DNA of 32,412 bases, from positions 1 through 32,412 of the IMG/VR virus record IMGVR_UViG_3300008111_000183; one strand, given 5' to 3'. This document shows, piece after piece, positions 1-10,200 of this stretch. Below the pieces are notes generated by a model. The model was not told the origin of the DNA, made no database searches, and worked only from the letters and a program-made list of their open reading frames with translations. Each line of letters begins with the position of its first letter. Position 1 is the stretch's first letter. A program made the translations under genes and the position numbers. This stretch comes from a virus.

Positions 1-1890
1 GAATGTTCCTTCTGCGAACATGTACCAGACGAATGTGTCTGAGAACTCGTTCATTGCAGAAGCACCCTGTGCATCGGTGAAATCATCGATGTGGTAGGTG
101 ATGTTGATGTTGCGAGAAGCGATGTAACCATCGATCTCAGCGGCTGCATTAAGTGTTGAATCGCCAGGTGCTGCTAGAGCTAGATCTGCAACCATTGCAT
201 CCTTGATCCAAGCTGGAGCAATAACGCGAAGTGGAGCATCTGCCTCTAGGCGATGACGACCACGGTAGTTAGCTGCAGCGCGACCTAGTTGTACTAGGAA
301 GTCACGAGCTACACCGATTAGTGAGGTTGAAGTAACTGCAGTTGAAAGTGCAGTTAGGCGAGTCAAGATTTGACCCTCTGCCTCACGAGCATGTTGAATA
401 AGACCAAGCTCATTGTGGCGAGCGATCAATTCAGGATATGCACGGGTCATCAAGTTACCGAACTGTAGCTGTAGTGTTACAGCGTCAGTAGCAACAGTGT
501 TTTCGGTTGCAGCAGAAACTGTCAAGCTAAGCTTTGAAGCTGGGCTTGGTGTTTCAGCTGAATCGTTTGCTGCAGTCCAGATTCCAACAGCGTTAGCGTA
601 TGAGCTAAGTACTGGTGGAGTAACGAAGCGGATACCGCCACGGTCTGCCTGGAACTTTGGAAGTGCATCCTTTAGAGGACGAGCAGTTGTTCCGATACCG
701 AAGATATCGTACTTAACCTCGAATGGTGTCGAATGTCCACCAGATGCAACAAGTGCTTCAGGACCAGTTACGGCCTGAATCTTCTTCCAGTTGGATTCTG
801 CGTCTGTTGAAAGAACGCGCTCCTCTGGATATTGTGTGGTGATAGATGCAACGATGTGTTGCTCTCCATCTCCACCGTTAACGCGACGAAGAGCGTGGAT
901 ACGCTTTTCGAACGCTGACGCGACATCATTCATGTCGGTCATTGAGCTGCCAGCTGTGTAGCCAGGAATGTCAGCACCCGCAGTGATTGCCACGGGAGCT
1001 ACAGATGCCTGTGCAACAGGGCGACGGTCAGCCGGGACCTCAATATTGAGGTTATCTGCATTATCAGCAGCGGCGGTCACAGGTGCCTCCATCTTTTCTT
1101 GAACCATTGTTGGTTCACTTTCGGTTTTGGTTGATGCTTCTGCATCTGCAGCAACATCAGCAACTGCAGCTTCTGCATCTGCAGCAACTGCTGCATCTGC
1201 TTCTACTGCTACTGCTTCAGCTACTACTTCAGCTTCTGCTGCTACTTCTGCATCTGCAGGAGCAGCGTCTACTACATCTGCTGGTGCATCTGCTGGTGCT
1301 TCTTCAGCGCCATCAGCTACAACAGCGGTTGCCTCTACAGCGGCAGCTGCTTCGGTAACAACTTCATTTGATTCTGTCGAGAGTTCGACGGTCTTATCCA
1401 CATCGATTGACGCTTCAGACATTTTTTCCTCTTCCTTTTTCTTTTCCTCATCCATCTCTGGAGTAGGTGCTTCTTCTGCTGGCATTTCTTCTGCAGCAGG
1501 AGCTTCAGCGACAGGAACTTCTTCAGAAGGCATGTCTTCTTCAGCATCCTTAGATGGCATTGCCATCTCTTCTGCTTCTTCCAACATATCTTCTTTCTTT
1601 TCCTCTTCGGAATCGGATTCCATATCTTTTTCTTCGCCTTCGCCGTAAACACGAGCGCTTGCTTCAGCGGCCCGCTGGGCGAGCTCCTGAACCGCGGCCT
1701 CGCGTCGCTTGAATTCACCACGGACGGTGTCAAGCATGTCGGCTAATGACGACATCGCATCAACTGATTGCGGAGTTGGATCTTCTTTCTCAACGGACTC
1801 AAACTCTTTGATGATCTTGTTCTGAAGTTCAGTAACTTGGTCATCTGCAAGATCAGCTAGCTGATCAAACATTTCTTTAATTTGGTCCAC
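1..1890 (-). CDS. Major capsid protein with fused N-terminal scaffold-like domain (3' end outside window)
   Basis: HK97-fold major head protein, running off the left edge after 630 codons with no stop. The start is GTG at 1890, behind a strong GGAGGAGG ribosome site. Residues 1-110 are helical and charged. Residues 110-270 are an acidic Ala/Glu/Val/Asp low-complexity stretch encoded by imperfect GCA/GAA/GAT triplet repeats. The capsid-like part follows from about residue 305, with late segments such as RHRLEADAPLRVIAPAWIKD and SRNINITYHIDDF that look like actinophage capsid proteins. Two protease-site-like motifs, VTAAA (residues 271-275) and ITAGA (302-306), lie exactly between the acidic domain and the capsid domain. 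By analogy with HK97-type delta domains, I infer that the first ~305 residues act as internal scaffold and are removed during maturation. It is the last visible gene of the head operon and has its own leader. Capsid identity is confident; the processing sites are inferred. Confidence 0.88.
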   Translation of the reverse strand, partial: MDQIKEMFDQLADLADDQVTELQNKIIKEFESVEKEDPTPQSVDAMSSLADMLDTVRGEFKRREAAVQELAQRAAEASARVYGEGEEKDMESDSEEEKKEDMLEEAEEMAMPSKDAEEDMPSEEVPVAEAPAAEEMPAEEAPTPEMDEEKKKEEEKMSEASIDVDKTVELSTESNEVVTEAAAAVEATAVVADGAEEAPADAPADVVDAAPADAEVAAEAEVVAEAVAVEADAAVAADAEAAVADVAADAEASTKTESEPTMVQEKMEAPVTAAADNADNLNIEVPADRRPVAQASVAPVAITAGADIPGYTAGSSMTDMNDVASAFEKRIHALRRVNGGDGEQHIVASITTQYPEERVLSTDAESNWKKIQAVTGPEALVASGGHSTPFEVKYDIFGIGTTARPLKDALPKFQADRGGIRFVTPPVLSSYANAVGIWTAANDSAETPSPASKLSLTVSAATENTVATDAVTLQLQFGNLMTRAYPELIARHNELGLIQHAREAEGQILTRLTALSTAVTSTSLIGVARDFLVQLGRAAANYRGRHRLEADAPLRVIAPAWIKDAMVADLALAAPGDSTLNAAAEIDGYIASRNINITYHIDDFTDAQGASAMNEFSDTFVWYMFAEGTF

Positions 1891-1988
1891 TACTGTCCCT
1901 CCTCCGGGGCAGTCACGACAAGAAGGTGTTAAGGCTTCTCGTCTCGCTTATCAGTCGAGGCCGAGGGACTCCAAGAACGCACATATGC

Positions 1989-2040
1989 GTGGAGGCACTC
2001 CACCTGATTTATATAGTACATTATTTTTTATAGTGTTATT
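1989..2040 (-). promoter_or_regulatory. Promoter and 5' hairpin in front of the capsid gene
   Basis: The 168-bp gap between the 625-aa gene and the capsid gene is the only long gap inside the head operon. Read on the minus strand it has an AT-rich tract, a TATATA box (2015-2010, within CTATATAAATC), and then, about where RNA would start, a perfect hairpin GTGGAG-GCA-CTCCAC (1989-2003). About 100 nt of leader separate this from the GTG. An extra promoter with a 5'-terminal stabilising hairpin fits the need for high capsid output. No good -35 box is visible. The TATATA resembles the repeated element of the right arm, but the GAGGGGTAAAAA part is absent. Confidence 0.5.
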
Positions 2041-2058
2041 TGTACGATTTTTCTCTAC

Positions 2059-3936
2059 TTAGGTAAGTAAGCGGAGAAGCTTTGCCATCTCGCTAGAGAT
2101 CTCTGACTGGTTATAAAGGTCGCTTCCAGAGATGAACTTCTTCAAGCCCTCTGTAGCTATATCGGCATCTTCTTGGCCGATTTTGTCCTCTACACGCTTA
2201 ACCATGTCCTTCATAAGGTCTTTTAGGGCTGGAGGCATATCGGAATAACGGATCTTTTGAGCCTCTTCTCCGAAGGCAAATGGGAGGTTAGCGATAACCT
2301 TTCCAAGCTCTCCAGCGCTCAAACGGATATTTTCTAAAGCTTCAGCATTTAGCGCTCCAGTGTCCAAACGCTCGATAATGTCAAGCAATTCCGTTGCAGC
2401 TTTAGCTGCTCCAGCGTAGTTTCCTGTGTTATCAAAGTTTTCAGCCTCTTCAATCTTGTCTAGAACACGGTCTAGACCAGAGGTGCCAAGGTCCTGCTTG
2501 ATACGAGCAAGCACCTGACGGAACTTGCCTGAAGCATCACGAGGTTGAGTTTCTGGGGTGTATTTAGCACGACCCTCTTCGGCTTGCTTTTCAGCTGCCT
2601 TACGAGACTTAGCCTCTTGCTTTAAAACTTCAATTTCTTCATCAGTTAGACCTTCTAAATCCTCTGCAGGAATATCTCCTTCAGCAAATTCTTTTGAAGA
2701 AAAAACTGCTTCTAAATTGTCTGTAATTTCTTTAATAGAAAGTGCTTTTGAAGGATCTACAATTAACGCAGCTGCTACCTGTGCACGGGTCTTAAAAGTA
2801 GAGACAATATCGTCTAGGTCAGAAGCCGCGCCTTTCCAGTTTTCTGGAATTAGCTCTTCTTTATTAAGTCCAATAGCACGCTTCATAATGTGACGCTTTA
2901 CCTTACCTCTCATGCCTGGACGAGAACGACCATAAGCACGAATGGCATTTTTCAAATCTTGTGGGTTACGAATTGGGTAAGAACCGTCTGGAAGGGCCTT
3001 GCCTTCTTCAGCAAGTCTCATACGGACTCGGCGAGAAATAACAGCTAGTTCTGCTTCTGGATTCTCATCAAAAGTTTGATTCATATAATCAAAATCTGAA
3101 TCTGCATCTGCTTTCACTTGTGCAACTTTTGCAGCAATCAAAGCTTTTTGAGTTTGTAGTTGCTCATTTTGGAAATCTTGAATACGAACACGAGCAGCGT
3201 TTGCTGAAGCAACTAGAGCTTCTTTTTGTGGTTTCTCTAGCTCTTCAATTCTCTTTTGCATTTCTGAAAGAGGATCTGCCTTTAGCTGTGCAAGTACTTG
3301 AGCTCCAGCAGCAACAAGAGCCATAACAGATCCTGATGCAACACGAGCACGAGCGATTGGGAATCCTGGAACATTTACTTGGCAAACTGCCACAAGTTCC
3401 AAAGCATTCTTAATTGGTCTCCAGTCACCAGAAGGTGCTGATGCACGAAGTGCACGAATTTGTTCTGGAGTAGATCCTGGACGCAAAGATCCAGCAACCC
3501 AGATACCAAAGGCATCTTCTCCAGCATGTACATCTGCAATAGCGGAAGCTGTGTCGTCATAATGACGAACTGCTTCATGAGCAGATGCTTCTAACGGTGC
3601 GTGTCCCCCCGCAAGAGTTAACTGTCCTACTGGTACATCGCTACCGTCTTCTGTTCTTAAAACTCCAGTATGGAAATAGGCATATCCACTACGACTGCGT
3701 GGTGGTTTAGTTCCCATGCTAAGTCCAATATGATCAACATGCCATGCTGCGATATGACCGAATACTCGACCATCATCTTCAACAGTAAGTGGAGTAGGTC
3801 CACTTAGTTTTGGATTGTTAAACCACTCCCTAGGTGGGACTACAGGAATTGCTCCTGCAATCATTCCGCAAGCAACAAGAGCCGAAGCATCGAGAGGGTT
3901 TACTCCTTCGACATATACGCCGTCAGGGATATTCAC
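2059..3936 (-). CDS. Capsid maturation protease family, C-terminal part, with basic DUF6582-like module
   Basis: Residues 1-215 match the conserved region that follows the catalytic domain in actinophage capsid-maturation proteases. Landmarks are VYVEGVNPLDASALVA, GHIAAWHVDHIGL, TKPPRSRSGYAYFHTGVLRT and VAVCQVNVPGFPIARARVASG. Residues ~225-300 are coiled coil. Residues ~300-368 form a basic module (EGKALPDGSYPIR, then DLKNAIRAYGR, KRHIMKRA and a final IPENW) like DUF6582, common in phage head proteins. The remainder is charged helix. The catalytic His and Ser are not here but in the upstream gene. It starts with GTG at 3936, overlapping the upstream TGA (GTGA), behind GGAGAAGAGGAAG. Its frame is also open upstream of the GTG and encodes AFQECSIQLADELG, the usual end of the protease domain, out of frame with the catalytic half. 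This is either a split gene or a frameshifted one. Confidence 0.8.
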   Translation of the reverse strand: MNIPDGVYVEGVNPLDASALVACGMIAGAIPVVPPREWFNNPKLSGPTPLTVEDDGRVFGHIAAWHVDHIGLSMGTKPPRSRSGYAYFHTGVLRTEDGSDVPVGQLTLAGGHAPLEASAHEAVRHYDDTASAIADVHAGEDAFGIWVAGSLRPGSTPEQIRALRASAPSGDWRPIKNALELVAVCQVNVPGFPIARARVASGSVMALVAAGAQVLAQLKADPLSEMQKRIEELEKPQKEALVASANAARVRIQDFQNEQLQTQKALIAAKVAQVKADADSDFDYMNQTFDENPEAELAVISRRVRMRLAEEGKALPDGSYPIRNPQDLKNAIRAYGRSRPGMRGKVKRHIMKRAIGLNKEELIPENWKGAASDLDDIVSTFKTRAQVAAALIVDPSKALSIKEITDNLEAVFSSKEFAEGDIPAEDLEGLTDEEIEVLKQEAKSRKAAEKQAEEGRAKYTPETQPRDASGKFRQVLARIKQDLGTSGLDRVLDKIEEAENFDNTGNYAGAAKAATELLDIIERLDTGALNAEALENIRLSAGELGKVIANLPFAFGEEAQKIRYSDMPPALKDLMKDMVKRVEDKIGQEDADIATEGLKKFISGSDLYNQSEISSEMAKLLRLLT

Positions 3937-6716
3937 TTCTTCCTCTTCTCCGCCGAGCTCATCGGCGAGTTGAATTGAGCATTCTTGGAAAGCTGATCGA
4001 GATCAGCCGAAACTCCACGAATAAAGCCACCGCGTACTAAACGCTCAGCTTCCTGTCCATAAGCACCTTTATCGAAATAGCCTTTAGCATTACCAATACC
4101 ATCTTCAGTGCGTTCCATAGAAACAATCTTGCCAACTACAACAGAACCATTATGTCCTTCGCCTGTTTGTATTTGCCATAGAAGAGGAAGTGGAAGTTCT
4201 CTCATGCTGAGAGCACCTTTATCCATAACTCTTCCGTCACCAGATTCAACACCCTCTGGGATAACTAGAGGAATATAAAACTCAGATCCGTACTCTTCTT
4301 CCATAGAACCGCCAGCAGTCATAACTCTTGCACGAGCATCTGCTGCTTTTGCACGAAGCACAAAACTGCTCAAAAGTTCATCATAATCACGCAAAGTATT
4401 TACAGTAAATGATGACATCTCTTGATTTTTCTTATCTCCTGGCCAGTAGCCATTTGCTTCCTTATGACGAAGGGCGCAATAACCCTTGGCACGAGGACCC
4501 ATGTACTTAGCTAGTTGACGATAGCAACGAGTCCAATCTCCTGGAGTTCTCCAGCGAATCTTGGCTGCACCTTTGCCATATAGCCAGTAGCGGCGAAGCT
4601 TCTCTGCCTGACCACGATTTCTATCAAGTCCTCCAGCTGCAGTAATTGGTTTGTCATCTACTTGAGATAAAACATCTATTAAAGTAGCGTCATCTAAAAC
4701 AACTACTGGTGGTGGGGTAACACTACGAAGATCCATCAACATTTGAGGATCTGCAATCCACTTTCCATCTTTTCTTATAAATGCTGCTGGCTGATTACTC
4801 TTATCACTAGCTGGCACTAAAGCAACTAAATCCATAACTGCTTGTGGGTCATCTGGTGAAACTACTGCCATATGAAGAACAGGGACATCCGATGTTTTTG
4901 GTGTCATATCGTTTGGTATAGCTGATGCTTTTAGAGGTTGACCGTATTTGTCTAACTTAGGAGATTTAATACCTCTTGGCTCTACAAACTTTTCTGTCTT
5001 TTTAGGGTCTACAAAAGGATTATATTTACGACGAGACTCTGGACCAGCTTCAAGCCACTTCTTTAATTCTGGAATGTTGTAAGCATTAACTTCTTTATCC
5101 CAGTCTGTAAACTTTTCTGGATAGTATTTATATAAAGGACTATCTTTAGAAACTTCTTTTTCAACATTCTGTGGCTGTTGAGGAACTCTGCTAGGTACTG
5201 AATCTGCTCTAGAAGTTTTTATTTGAGTAGTAGGTGTAGCTTCTGGTGAAAGTCTTTGTTCTGATACCCATTGAGGATAGTTTGTCAGCATTAACTGAAG
5301 ATTTGCTGCGTTTAGTGGTGGAAGAGTTCCTGGCATACGAACTGGAGAATCCATAGGAGTGCGTGGCTCACCAAGAATTCCTGAAGTATCTAATTCACCT
5401 TCAGCAACCATAGTTGGCATCGGTGTGTAGCTTTCTAAAGGCTCTGTCATAGAAGCAGAAACATTAATTACACTTCCGTTATCAAGTTCTACACCAACAG
5501 TTTTAGTTACTGGATCAATTGAGCGAATGTTTCCTTGATATTGTGGACGACCACCAATAATTACACGGCCACCCATTTTGGCAAACTTTCCTGATTTATC
5601 ACGAAGTTGCTTAGACACATTTTCTGAACGCTCTTCTGGAGTGTAGACACCATCACCTACAGCTGCAGTAAGGCTGTCATCCATGAAATCCCAATCTCCA
5701 GACATTTCATCTGGAAGAGCCATTTCATCAAGAAGTTCCCCATCAATTTCTTGAGATGCATCTAGATACATTTTTGACTCTTCTGGGTATAGTTTTTCTA
5801 CCTTTTGAGCAATAAATGGTTCGTTGTCAAGAAGTGCTGCAATAAGAAGAGCTGTGTCTGTATCTACTGGAATATGACCGCATGGAGTCTCGTCAGTAAA
5901 ATCATCTAAAGCTTTGTCATACATTGACATGTCTGCATCTGGCATACCCATGTCATCCCAGTCGCCATCATCCCAAACATAAATGTGACCTTCTGGTTCA
6001 ATTCTGTAAAGACGGTCAATACCTGAACCATCTAGACGAACACGAGCATAAAATTCAATTACATTATCTTCAGGCATTGTTCTTGAATGCATGAAAGAGT
6101 CATAGTTGATGCGCTTTGGCATCTCGTATTCCATTGGATCTAATCCACCAGCAGTAATCGAATTTGATTTTGCTTTTTTGTTTTCACGATTAACAATGGC
6201 AGTTGCCCAAGACTTGGCGGCATCTCCACCCCAAAGAGCCCATGCAATGCGACCATTGCTTGGATACTCCTTAACTCCTGGCTTATAGCCTTTACCCTTT
6301 TTATCTACTTCATGGCGTGGGAAATACTTTGCGATATGACGAATCTTGCGAATACCAATTTGACCTCCGCGAGCAAGAGTGCGGGCGGTATTAAGACCTA
6401 CAGATGTTCCACCGCGGTCTTCTTCTTTACGCCACTCAAGACCACGCTTTGCTTCTGCAACTACGGAGTCTGGAATTGTGTACATACGATCTGAGTTTGA
6501 AAAAACTTTAATATCTAAATCTGTAAGAGCTGCTGCTGCAAGTTCTACGGCAACCCCAGTTGGTCGGTCATCATCTGAAGGGTCCCATTTAGCAGATGCA
6601 ATAAGTGGTTCCTTGATATCTACAGAGAGAACTAGATTCTTATCTTCGTCAACGATTGTTCCAAGAGTATCGTTTACATAGAGGATTTGTGAACCATTGC
6701 GACCAATGTATTCCAT
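3933..6716 (-). CDS. Multidomain head protein ending in prohead protease catalytic domain
   Basis: A 927-aa mosaic. Residues ~85-185 form a basic module (LEWRKEEDRGG, ARHxVDK-like FPRHEVDKKGKGYKPG, GRIAWALWGGD) found in phage head proteins. Residues ~190-350 are acidic. Residues ~350-690 contain RDKSGKFA, a small beta domain and a Pro-rich linker. Residues ~695-775 form a second basic module (KLRRYWLYGKGAAKIRW, TPGDWTRC, AKGYCALRHKEANGYWPG). Residues ~800-927 are a capsid-maturation protease with FYIPLVIPEGVESGDGR, catalytic-type His855 in GEGHNGSVVVG and Ser903 in IRGVSADLD. Four [ILM]TA[AG]-type motifs, starting at residues ~187, 349, 691 and 799, separate these parts; the last lies directly before the protease. 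I infer self-release by the protease. The C-terminal ~15 residues (KNAQFN...KRKK) are a frameshifted tail replacing the expected AFQEC strand. ATG at 6716 overlaps the upstream TAA by one base. Confidence 0.82.
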   Translation of the reverse strand: MEYIGRNGSQILYVNDTLGTIVDEDKNLVLSVDIKEPLIASAKWDPSDDDRPTGVAVELAAAALTDLDIKVFSNSDRMYTIPDSVVAEAKRGLEWRKEEDRGGTSVGLNTARTLARGGQIGIRKIRHIAKYFPRHEVDKKGKGYKPGVKEYPSNGRIAWALWGGDAAKSWATAIVNRENKKAKSNSITAGGLDPMEYEMPKRINYDSFMHSRTMPEDNVIEFYARVRLDGSGIDRLYRIEPEGHIYVWDDGDWDDMGMPDADMSMYDKALDDFTDETPCGHIPVDTDTALLIAALLDNEPFIAQKVEKLYPEESKMYLDASQEIDGELLDEMALPDEMSGDWDFMDDSLTAAVGDGVYTPEERSENVSKQLRDKSGKFAKMGGRVIIGGRPQYQGNIRSIDPVTKTVGVELDNGSVINVSASMTEPLESYTPMPTMVAEGELDTSGILGEPRTPMDSPVRMPGTLPPLNAANLQLMLTNYPQWVSEQRLSPEATPTTQIKTSRADSVPSRVPQQPQNVEKEVSKDSPLYKYYPEKFTDWDKEVNAYNIPELKKWLEAGPESRRKYNPFVDPKKTEKFVEPRGIKSPKLDKYGQPLKASAIPNDMTPKTSDVPVLHMAVVSPDDPQAVMDLVALVPASDKSNQPAAFIRKDGKWIADPQMLMDLRSVTPPPVVVLDDATLIDVLSQVDDKPITAAGGLDRNRGQAEKLRRYWLYGKGAAKIRWRTPGDWTRCYRQLAKYMGPRAKGYCALRHKEANGYWPGDKKNQEMSSFTVNTLRDYDELLSSFVLRAKAADARARVMTAGGSMEEEYGSEFYIPLVIPEGVESGDGRVMDKGALSMRELPLPLLWQIQTGEGHNGSVVVGKIVSMERTEDGIGNAKGYFDKGAYGQEAERLVRGGFIRGVSADLDQLSKNAQFNSPMSSAEKRKK

Positions 6717-7030
6717 TATTTCTTCTCCTCCGCTATTACATACTCGATTCTATATTTTTCTATATCTTTATATGTAAGTTTTTTGTTAGTTGATTTTGCA
6801 TTTGCATACATGTCTCTTACTGTTTTGTAGTTTGATCTTTCTACATCAATAAGAGTCAGTCCTTCAAGGCTTTTATCTCCAGCGGCAATTGGATACCATC
6901 TATTTTCGATAAGAGTAAAAAATCCATAGTCTTCGCTGTAGTAAACAAGTTGTTTGACTACATCTTCGTACTGCTTATATGCAATAGCCATTCCTTCTGT
7001 AGGCTCGGCTGAAACCATTACAGTTTTCAT
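6716..7030 (-). CDS. Hypothetical head-operon protein (104 aa)
   Basis: Not recognised. A mixed alpha/beta small protein, rich in Tyr and charged residues (YKQYEDVVKQLVYY, then FFTLIENRWYPIAAGDKSLEG). No membrane segment and no Cys. ATG at 7030 follows AAGGAGGATCG, and its first bases overlap the stop of the 47-aa gene (ATGA). Its TAA shares one base with the ATG of the 927-aa protease fusion. It is therefore tightly coupled to the protease gene and probably a head-assembly accessory, but this rests on position only. Confidence 0.75.
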   Translation of the reverse strand: MKTVMVSAEPTEGMAIAYKQYEDVVKQLVYYSEDYGFFTLIENRWYPIAAGDKSLEGLTLIDVERSNYKTVRDMYANAKSTNKKLTYKDIEKYRIEYVIAEEKK

Positions 7031-7170
7031 CGATCCTCCTTCGGAATTTCGTCAACCATTTCTGAGTCCTCAACATCATCTGTTGCAGGATCGATAAAGG
7101 CGATATCCATTATCTTCCTATAGGCATCAGTCATGAGATTGATGTAGTTTTCTTTATCTGACTTAGCCAT
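7027..7170 (-). CDS. Small acidic head-operon protein (47 aa)
   Basis: A 47-residue reading frame starting MAKSDKENYINLMTDAYRK and ending in an acidic tail, DVEDSEMVDEIPKEDR. The ATG at 7170 has an AAGGAG site six to ten bases upstream and overlaps the stop of the preceding 35-aa frame (TAATG). Its own TGA overlaps the next ATG (ATGA). Coupling on both sides and a good ribosome site support translation. No family is recognised. Confidence 0.7.
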   Translation of the reverse strand: MAKSDKENYINLMTDAYRKIMDIAFIDPATDDVEDSEMVDEIPKEDR

Positions 7171-7277
7171 TATACATTCTCCTTAGAGTCTTCTTCTGGA
7201 AGACCGGGGAATGACTTTTTGTCATCAGAGAGTGCAACAGGGACAAAATCGTCGCTATCTTCATCTATTAATGGCAC
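7170..7277 (-). CDS. Very small acidic protein (35 aa)
   Basis: A 35-residue frame with GTG start at 7277, inside the last codons of the giant polyvalent gene, preceded by GGAAGGAGATACAG, an excellent ribosome site. The product (VPLIDEDSDDFVPVALSDDK...) is acidic, with no recognisable domain. Its TAA shares one base with the next ATG. The chain giant, 35 aa, 47 aa, 104 aa, protease is coupled throughout, which is the main reason to accept such a short gene. Confidence 0.6.
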   Translation of the reverse strand: MPLIDEDSDDFVPVALSDDKKSFPGLPEEDSKENV

Positions 7278-10200
7278 CTGTATCTCCTTCCGCCACTGGG
7301 GCTACTGATCTTAGTAGATTTGCTTCTTTATTGAAACCCTCACCATCTAAAAGAGCCAAGAAGGTAGAATACCAATTCAAGTTATGCCCCCCAGGCTTTC
7401 CATTCTTCCAACTACCCTCCATAAGGTGAGCAATTTCGTGTAGAAGTGCGACCTTTTTGATCCCACGGCTACGAACTAAGACTAAAGGAAAGTCTATCTC
7501 TTTTAGAGGATTATCTGCTGGCATCTGTGATCTATTAGCAAGACCTACAGCTGCTTCTAAAAATCCTTCTTTAGTAATTGGTCCGAGAGTAGAGTCTGAA
7601 ATCTTCTTATTAGCAAGAGCAAAGAATTTCTTTCCGTAACCATACTTCTCTAAAGTGTCAGCAATGTATTTATCAATCTCTGCACGATCAGTCATATATT
7701 CACCATCAGCTAGTAGACGACTTGCATAAATCCCATGAATGTTTTCAAGACCTTGATTATCTTCTCCACGCTCACCAGAGTCTTCAAAAGTTACATCATC
7801 CCAAAGATCCCACTCTTCACCAGTTTCTGGGTCTTTGTACTTTTTTACTTCTATAGAAGTATCTCTATTTTTTGCAATATTAGCTTGAGTAATCTCTTCG
7901 CCAGTCTGGCCTTCAGTTCCAACATTAGGTTGTGGAGCTTCTTCAGTAGCTGGTTTCTCTTCAGCTATTTCCTCGCCAGTCTTACCTTCACTACCAACGC
8001 CTTCGCCTACTGGCTTCTCTGTGCTTTCTTCGTCATCTTTTCTGCCCATCATATAGTTGACGGCATCTTGTGCCATCTTTGCGGCAACGATGATCATAGA
8101 CTTATCGTCCTTAAGAGGCTTGAGCCAACTGTCTGCGTAAGCTGCAACATTGCCCCAGTCAATTTCTACGCCAAGCTCAGATGCAAGAAGTGCAACAGAG
8201 ATTTCTGCAATCAACTCTTCTTCACCACGGCTTGCTTTGTGATTGCCGTAGTTATCTTGAAGATCCTTGCGCTTTCCTTCTTTACCTAGTCTATCTTTGT
8301 GACCAGTGCTGTGTGCAAGCTCGTGAATCAAAGTTTCAAAAATATCTTTTGGATCTGTGAACTGCTCTCTTAGAGGCATGTAAATCTTGTCTTCAGAAGG
8401 TGTGTAATACGCACCGTCTTGAGCTCTATAAGTAATCTCTGGCTTATCTGTATAAGCATCTAGAACTATCTGCTCAGCTTCGCTTACTGGAACAGGATCT
8501 CTAGTAACTAGTGGAGGCAAGTTGATATTTTCAGCTTGCTCGACATTGAAGATTGGTATGAATTTAGGTGGTGTCCAATAGAACTGCTTTTCAACAGTAC
8601 CGTCAGGCTGAGTTACATCTCTAAATCTTGGAGTCCAGTGGATAATGAAGGTTGCTTTTTCACCCTTCTTAATATTTCCACCAAGCTTTTCTGCTTGCTT
8701 GTAAGTTAACCAGCGGTTGTCGGTCCAATTGTTCTTTGTTGCAGCAGCCCAGAGGGTGAGAATGTTTGTTCCACGGTATGGCTTACCTGTGCTTACGCTA
8801 GTTGGTAAGAACCCTCCACCAGTCCAAGGCTTACGCCAAGGAGGTGTGCCCTTTTCAATCATCTCGATAATCGCATCAGCAATTGCTTCTGTCTTCTCAT
8901 CAAGTTTGCGAGCAGTCTTTTCATCAGACTTTACAGCTTCTTCAGCTGTTACTGGGTCTATATCTTTTCCGACCTTCATTCCAAGAATAGCTTCAACTGG
9001 TTCCAAGTTTGAGGATTCATCTGCTTCTGAAGTTACATCTGTAATCCAAGCAAGGGAACCAAGCTCTACAGCTTCCTCAGCGCGAGTTACTGCAACATAG
9101 GAAAGACGCATTTCTTCTGGAGCTGGAAGCTTCATCTGACCGTCTTCTTCACTGAGTTCTGGACCCTTGAAGTCGTCAAATATTCTTACACGCTTCCACT
9201 GCTTACCTTTTGCTTTGTGAGCAGTGATAATTTCTACTTCGATTGGCTTCTCTGGCTTGTAGCCACTTGCAGCTCTTTTAATCTTGTTAAATAGAGGTAG
9301 AAGTTCTTCCTTGTTATCAAGTTTCTTTGAATATGTGTATTTCTCGGGATTGTATTCAAACCCTGCTCCTCTAAGGAGAGTAGAGAAATCTCCACCATTT
9401 GAAATGGTCATCGTGCCGTTCTCTACAGAGTACTCAACATTTACAGGGAACTGTCTTCCACCTTTACTAATAGTTTTATATCCAAGAACTCCCTTAGATC
9501 CATCCTTAAGATCATCAAGTGTTATAGGAACATAAGGAGCAGTTGGCTCTGGCTTATTGGTAATCTTCTCAATTCGTGAAAGAACATCCTTTATGTCTTG
9601 AGGAGACTTATCTCTCAAGATATTAACCATGTATGCTGCAGATCCTAGAGATTCTCCCTTTTGTACAGCGGAGATTACTTCTGCCCATGTGTTAAAGCTA
9701 GCTAGATCCTTATGAGGTCTTCTTGCTCCTGGAGATATTCCACCAGCACGACCTGCACGCATTAACCATTCGATGTCTTTGATAAGAGATTCATAATCGT
9801 TAAATGTCTTCTCATCAATACCGACAACTTTATTCTTTTCTAGCATTTCAAGCATTGCTGAAATACCGCCACCATTTGTTCTAGTGATAATTACTGTTGG
9901 ATCTTCCATGACATCAAGGACTTCTCCGTCTTTGCCTGGTAGACCTTTAACACGGTACTTAGAATCTAGTTTGGTTAGGAATCTGTTAGCGATACCTGCA
10001 ATTTTTTCACCGAAGCGGAAAGTTTCTGTAATAGGCAAGTCATAATCTGCTACTACATTGTCTAGCTCGTCGATAGCACCACGGAAACCATAGATTGCTT
10101 GGTTGCTATCGCCAACATAAATAACTTGAACATCTTTTTGATCACGCATGACTTTAGCCATAACAGGGTTAATATCCTGAGCTTCGTCATACATAACAAC

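Noticed and set aside
413-778. Plus-strand frame of 121 codons opposite the capsid gene
   Set aside because: Antisense shadow; Ser/Ala/Val-biased sequence without ribosome site, and the minus strand encodes a recognisable capsid protein.
1127-1648. Plus-strand Ser/Ala-rich frame of 173 codons
   Set aside because: Mirror image of the capsid precursor's triplet-repeat region; low complexity and no leader.
3990-4002. Programmed -1 slippery heptamer joining the protease halves
   Set aside because: CAGCTTTCCAAG does not fit the X-XXY-YYZ rule, and the residues expected between the two halves are missing, so slippage would not restore a normal protease.
7735-8289. Plus-strand frame with hydrophobic Phe-rich sequence that could be taken for a membrane protein
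   Set aside because: Opposite the ArdC-like and zincin domains, which are clearly real. Hydrophobicity is the complement of Lys/Glu codons.
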